This document shows positions 63,814-64,000 of a stretch of DNA of 64,000 nt, piece by piece; the stretch's first letter is position 1, and every line of letters begins with the position of its first letter. The stretch lies in the NCBI GenBank assembly GCA_030247915.1, contig JAPDRQ010000073.1:1-64000 (forward strand). Direction: 5' to 3'. The position numbers and the translations under genes were made by a program. The notes beneath the pieces were generated by a model. It was not told the DNA's origin. It saw only the letters and a program-made list of their open reading frames with translations, and made no database searches. This DNA is from Neophaeococcomyces mojaviensis (taxonomy: Eukaryota > Ascomycota > Eurotiomycetes > Chaetothyriales).

Positions 63814-64000
63814 ATGGCTACCACCACAACCACCATGACTCAGCCTGACGCCGATCCGCTCTCCCCGCTCCACTGGACAACACCACAAGAACTCGCCTTC
63901 CTTCAGTCACTAGTGCACTGGAAACCAGTGGGCATGCACAAGCACTTTCGCATGATGGCCATTCATGATGCTATGCTCAACTCCTCAACCATACCAAGCC
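63814..64000 (+). CDS. eaf7: NuA4 acetyltransferase subunit Eaf7 (partial, 5' end)
   Basis: The first 62 codons of a gene running off the window. ATGGCT in good context (GCC before ATG) begins a Thr-rich leader (MATTTTTMTQPDADP), followed by the Eaf7/MRGBP domain start: WTTPQELAFLQSLVHWKPVG, then MHKHFRMMAIHDAM. The KPVG-x-HKHFRM core is the hallmark of the CT20/MRGBP family. Eaf7 partners Eaf5 and Eaf3 in NuA4 histone acetyltransferase. Since only about a quarter of the protein is visible, introns and the C-terminus are unknown. Confidence 0.85.
   Translation, partial: MATTTTTMTQPDADPLSPLHWTTPQELAFLQSLVHWKPVGMHKHFRMMAIHDAMLNSSTIPS

Overview
The window is nuclear DNA of a filamentous ascomycete (Pezizomycotina). 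The evidence is the gene set (DSC-complex ubiquitin-like subunit, Prm1, fungal ADAM protease, Zn2Cys6 regulator, hybrid histidine kinase, Rrn5), gene density on both strands with no operons, and mostly intronless genes with single 47-97 nt GT-AG introns carrying CTAAC/CTGAC-like branch sites. Class cannot be fixed from sequence alone; a Dothideomycete is my guess. No transposon, CRISPR array, rRNA or convincing tRNA was seen.

Layout. 1-18.9 kb: RuvB-like 1 (rvb1, -) diverges from mitoribosomal bL28m (+); then dsc3 (+), prm1 (-), a three-KH RNA-binding protein (-, one intron), an orphan Cys/His protein (+), a 67-residue protein (-) and a Zn2Cys6 regulator whose zinc cluster is split by an intron (-). 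19-31 kb: three large minus-strand genes, an SNF2-type ATPase, xanthine dehydrogenase and a fungal ADAM metalloprotease. 31-40 kb: a kynurenine-aminotransferase-like gene (bna3, -) diverges from mgs1 (+); then a GAF-type hybrid histidine kinase (-). 40.3-43.15 kb is the largest gap, with nothing recognisable. 43-50.7 kb: a biotin carboxylase/biotin-carrier subunit (-) and a carboxyltransferase subunit (+) diverge from one 700 bp region, followed convergently by a mitochondrial PDK/BCKDK-family kinase (-). 51-64 kb: SET protein (-), mitoribosomal mL61 (+), Hst3/Hst4-like sirtuin (-), Rrn5 (-), mitochondrial helicase Irc3 (+), an orphan acidic protein (-) and the start of NuA4 subunit Eaf7 (+).

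Themes. Many products act in chromatin and genome maintenance (Rvb1, SNF2, Mgs1, SET, Hst, Rrn5, Eaf7) or in mitochondria (bL28m, mL61, Irc3, the BCKDK-type kinase, possibly Bna3). The best candidate for an undescribed system is the divergent two-subunit biotin-dependent acyl-CoA carboxylase. Its carboxyltransferase carries an N-terminal array of DPTYNQP/DPTYDRP repeats whose codons differ synonymously, which suggests selection on the peptide. Other points of interest are an upstream exon with an in-frame stop ahead of the orphan gene near 63 kb, an out-of-frame upstream ATG at irc3, and an alternative mitochondrial/cytosolic start pair in bna3.

Gene models are mine. Several naive open frames begin at TTG or GTG, so I moved their starts to supported ATGs and joined exons where splice sites restore family-conserved residues.
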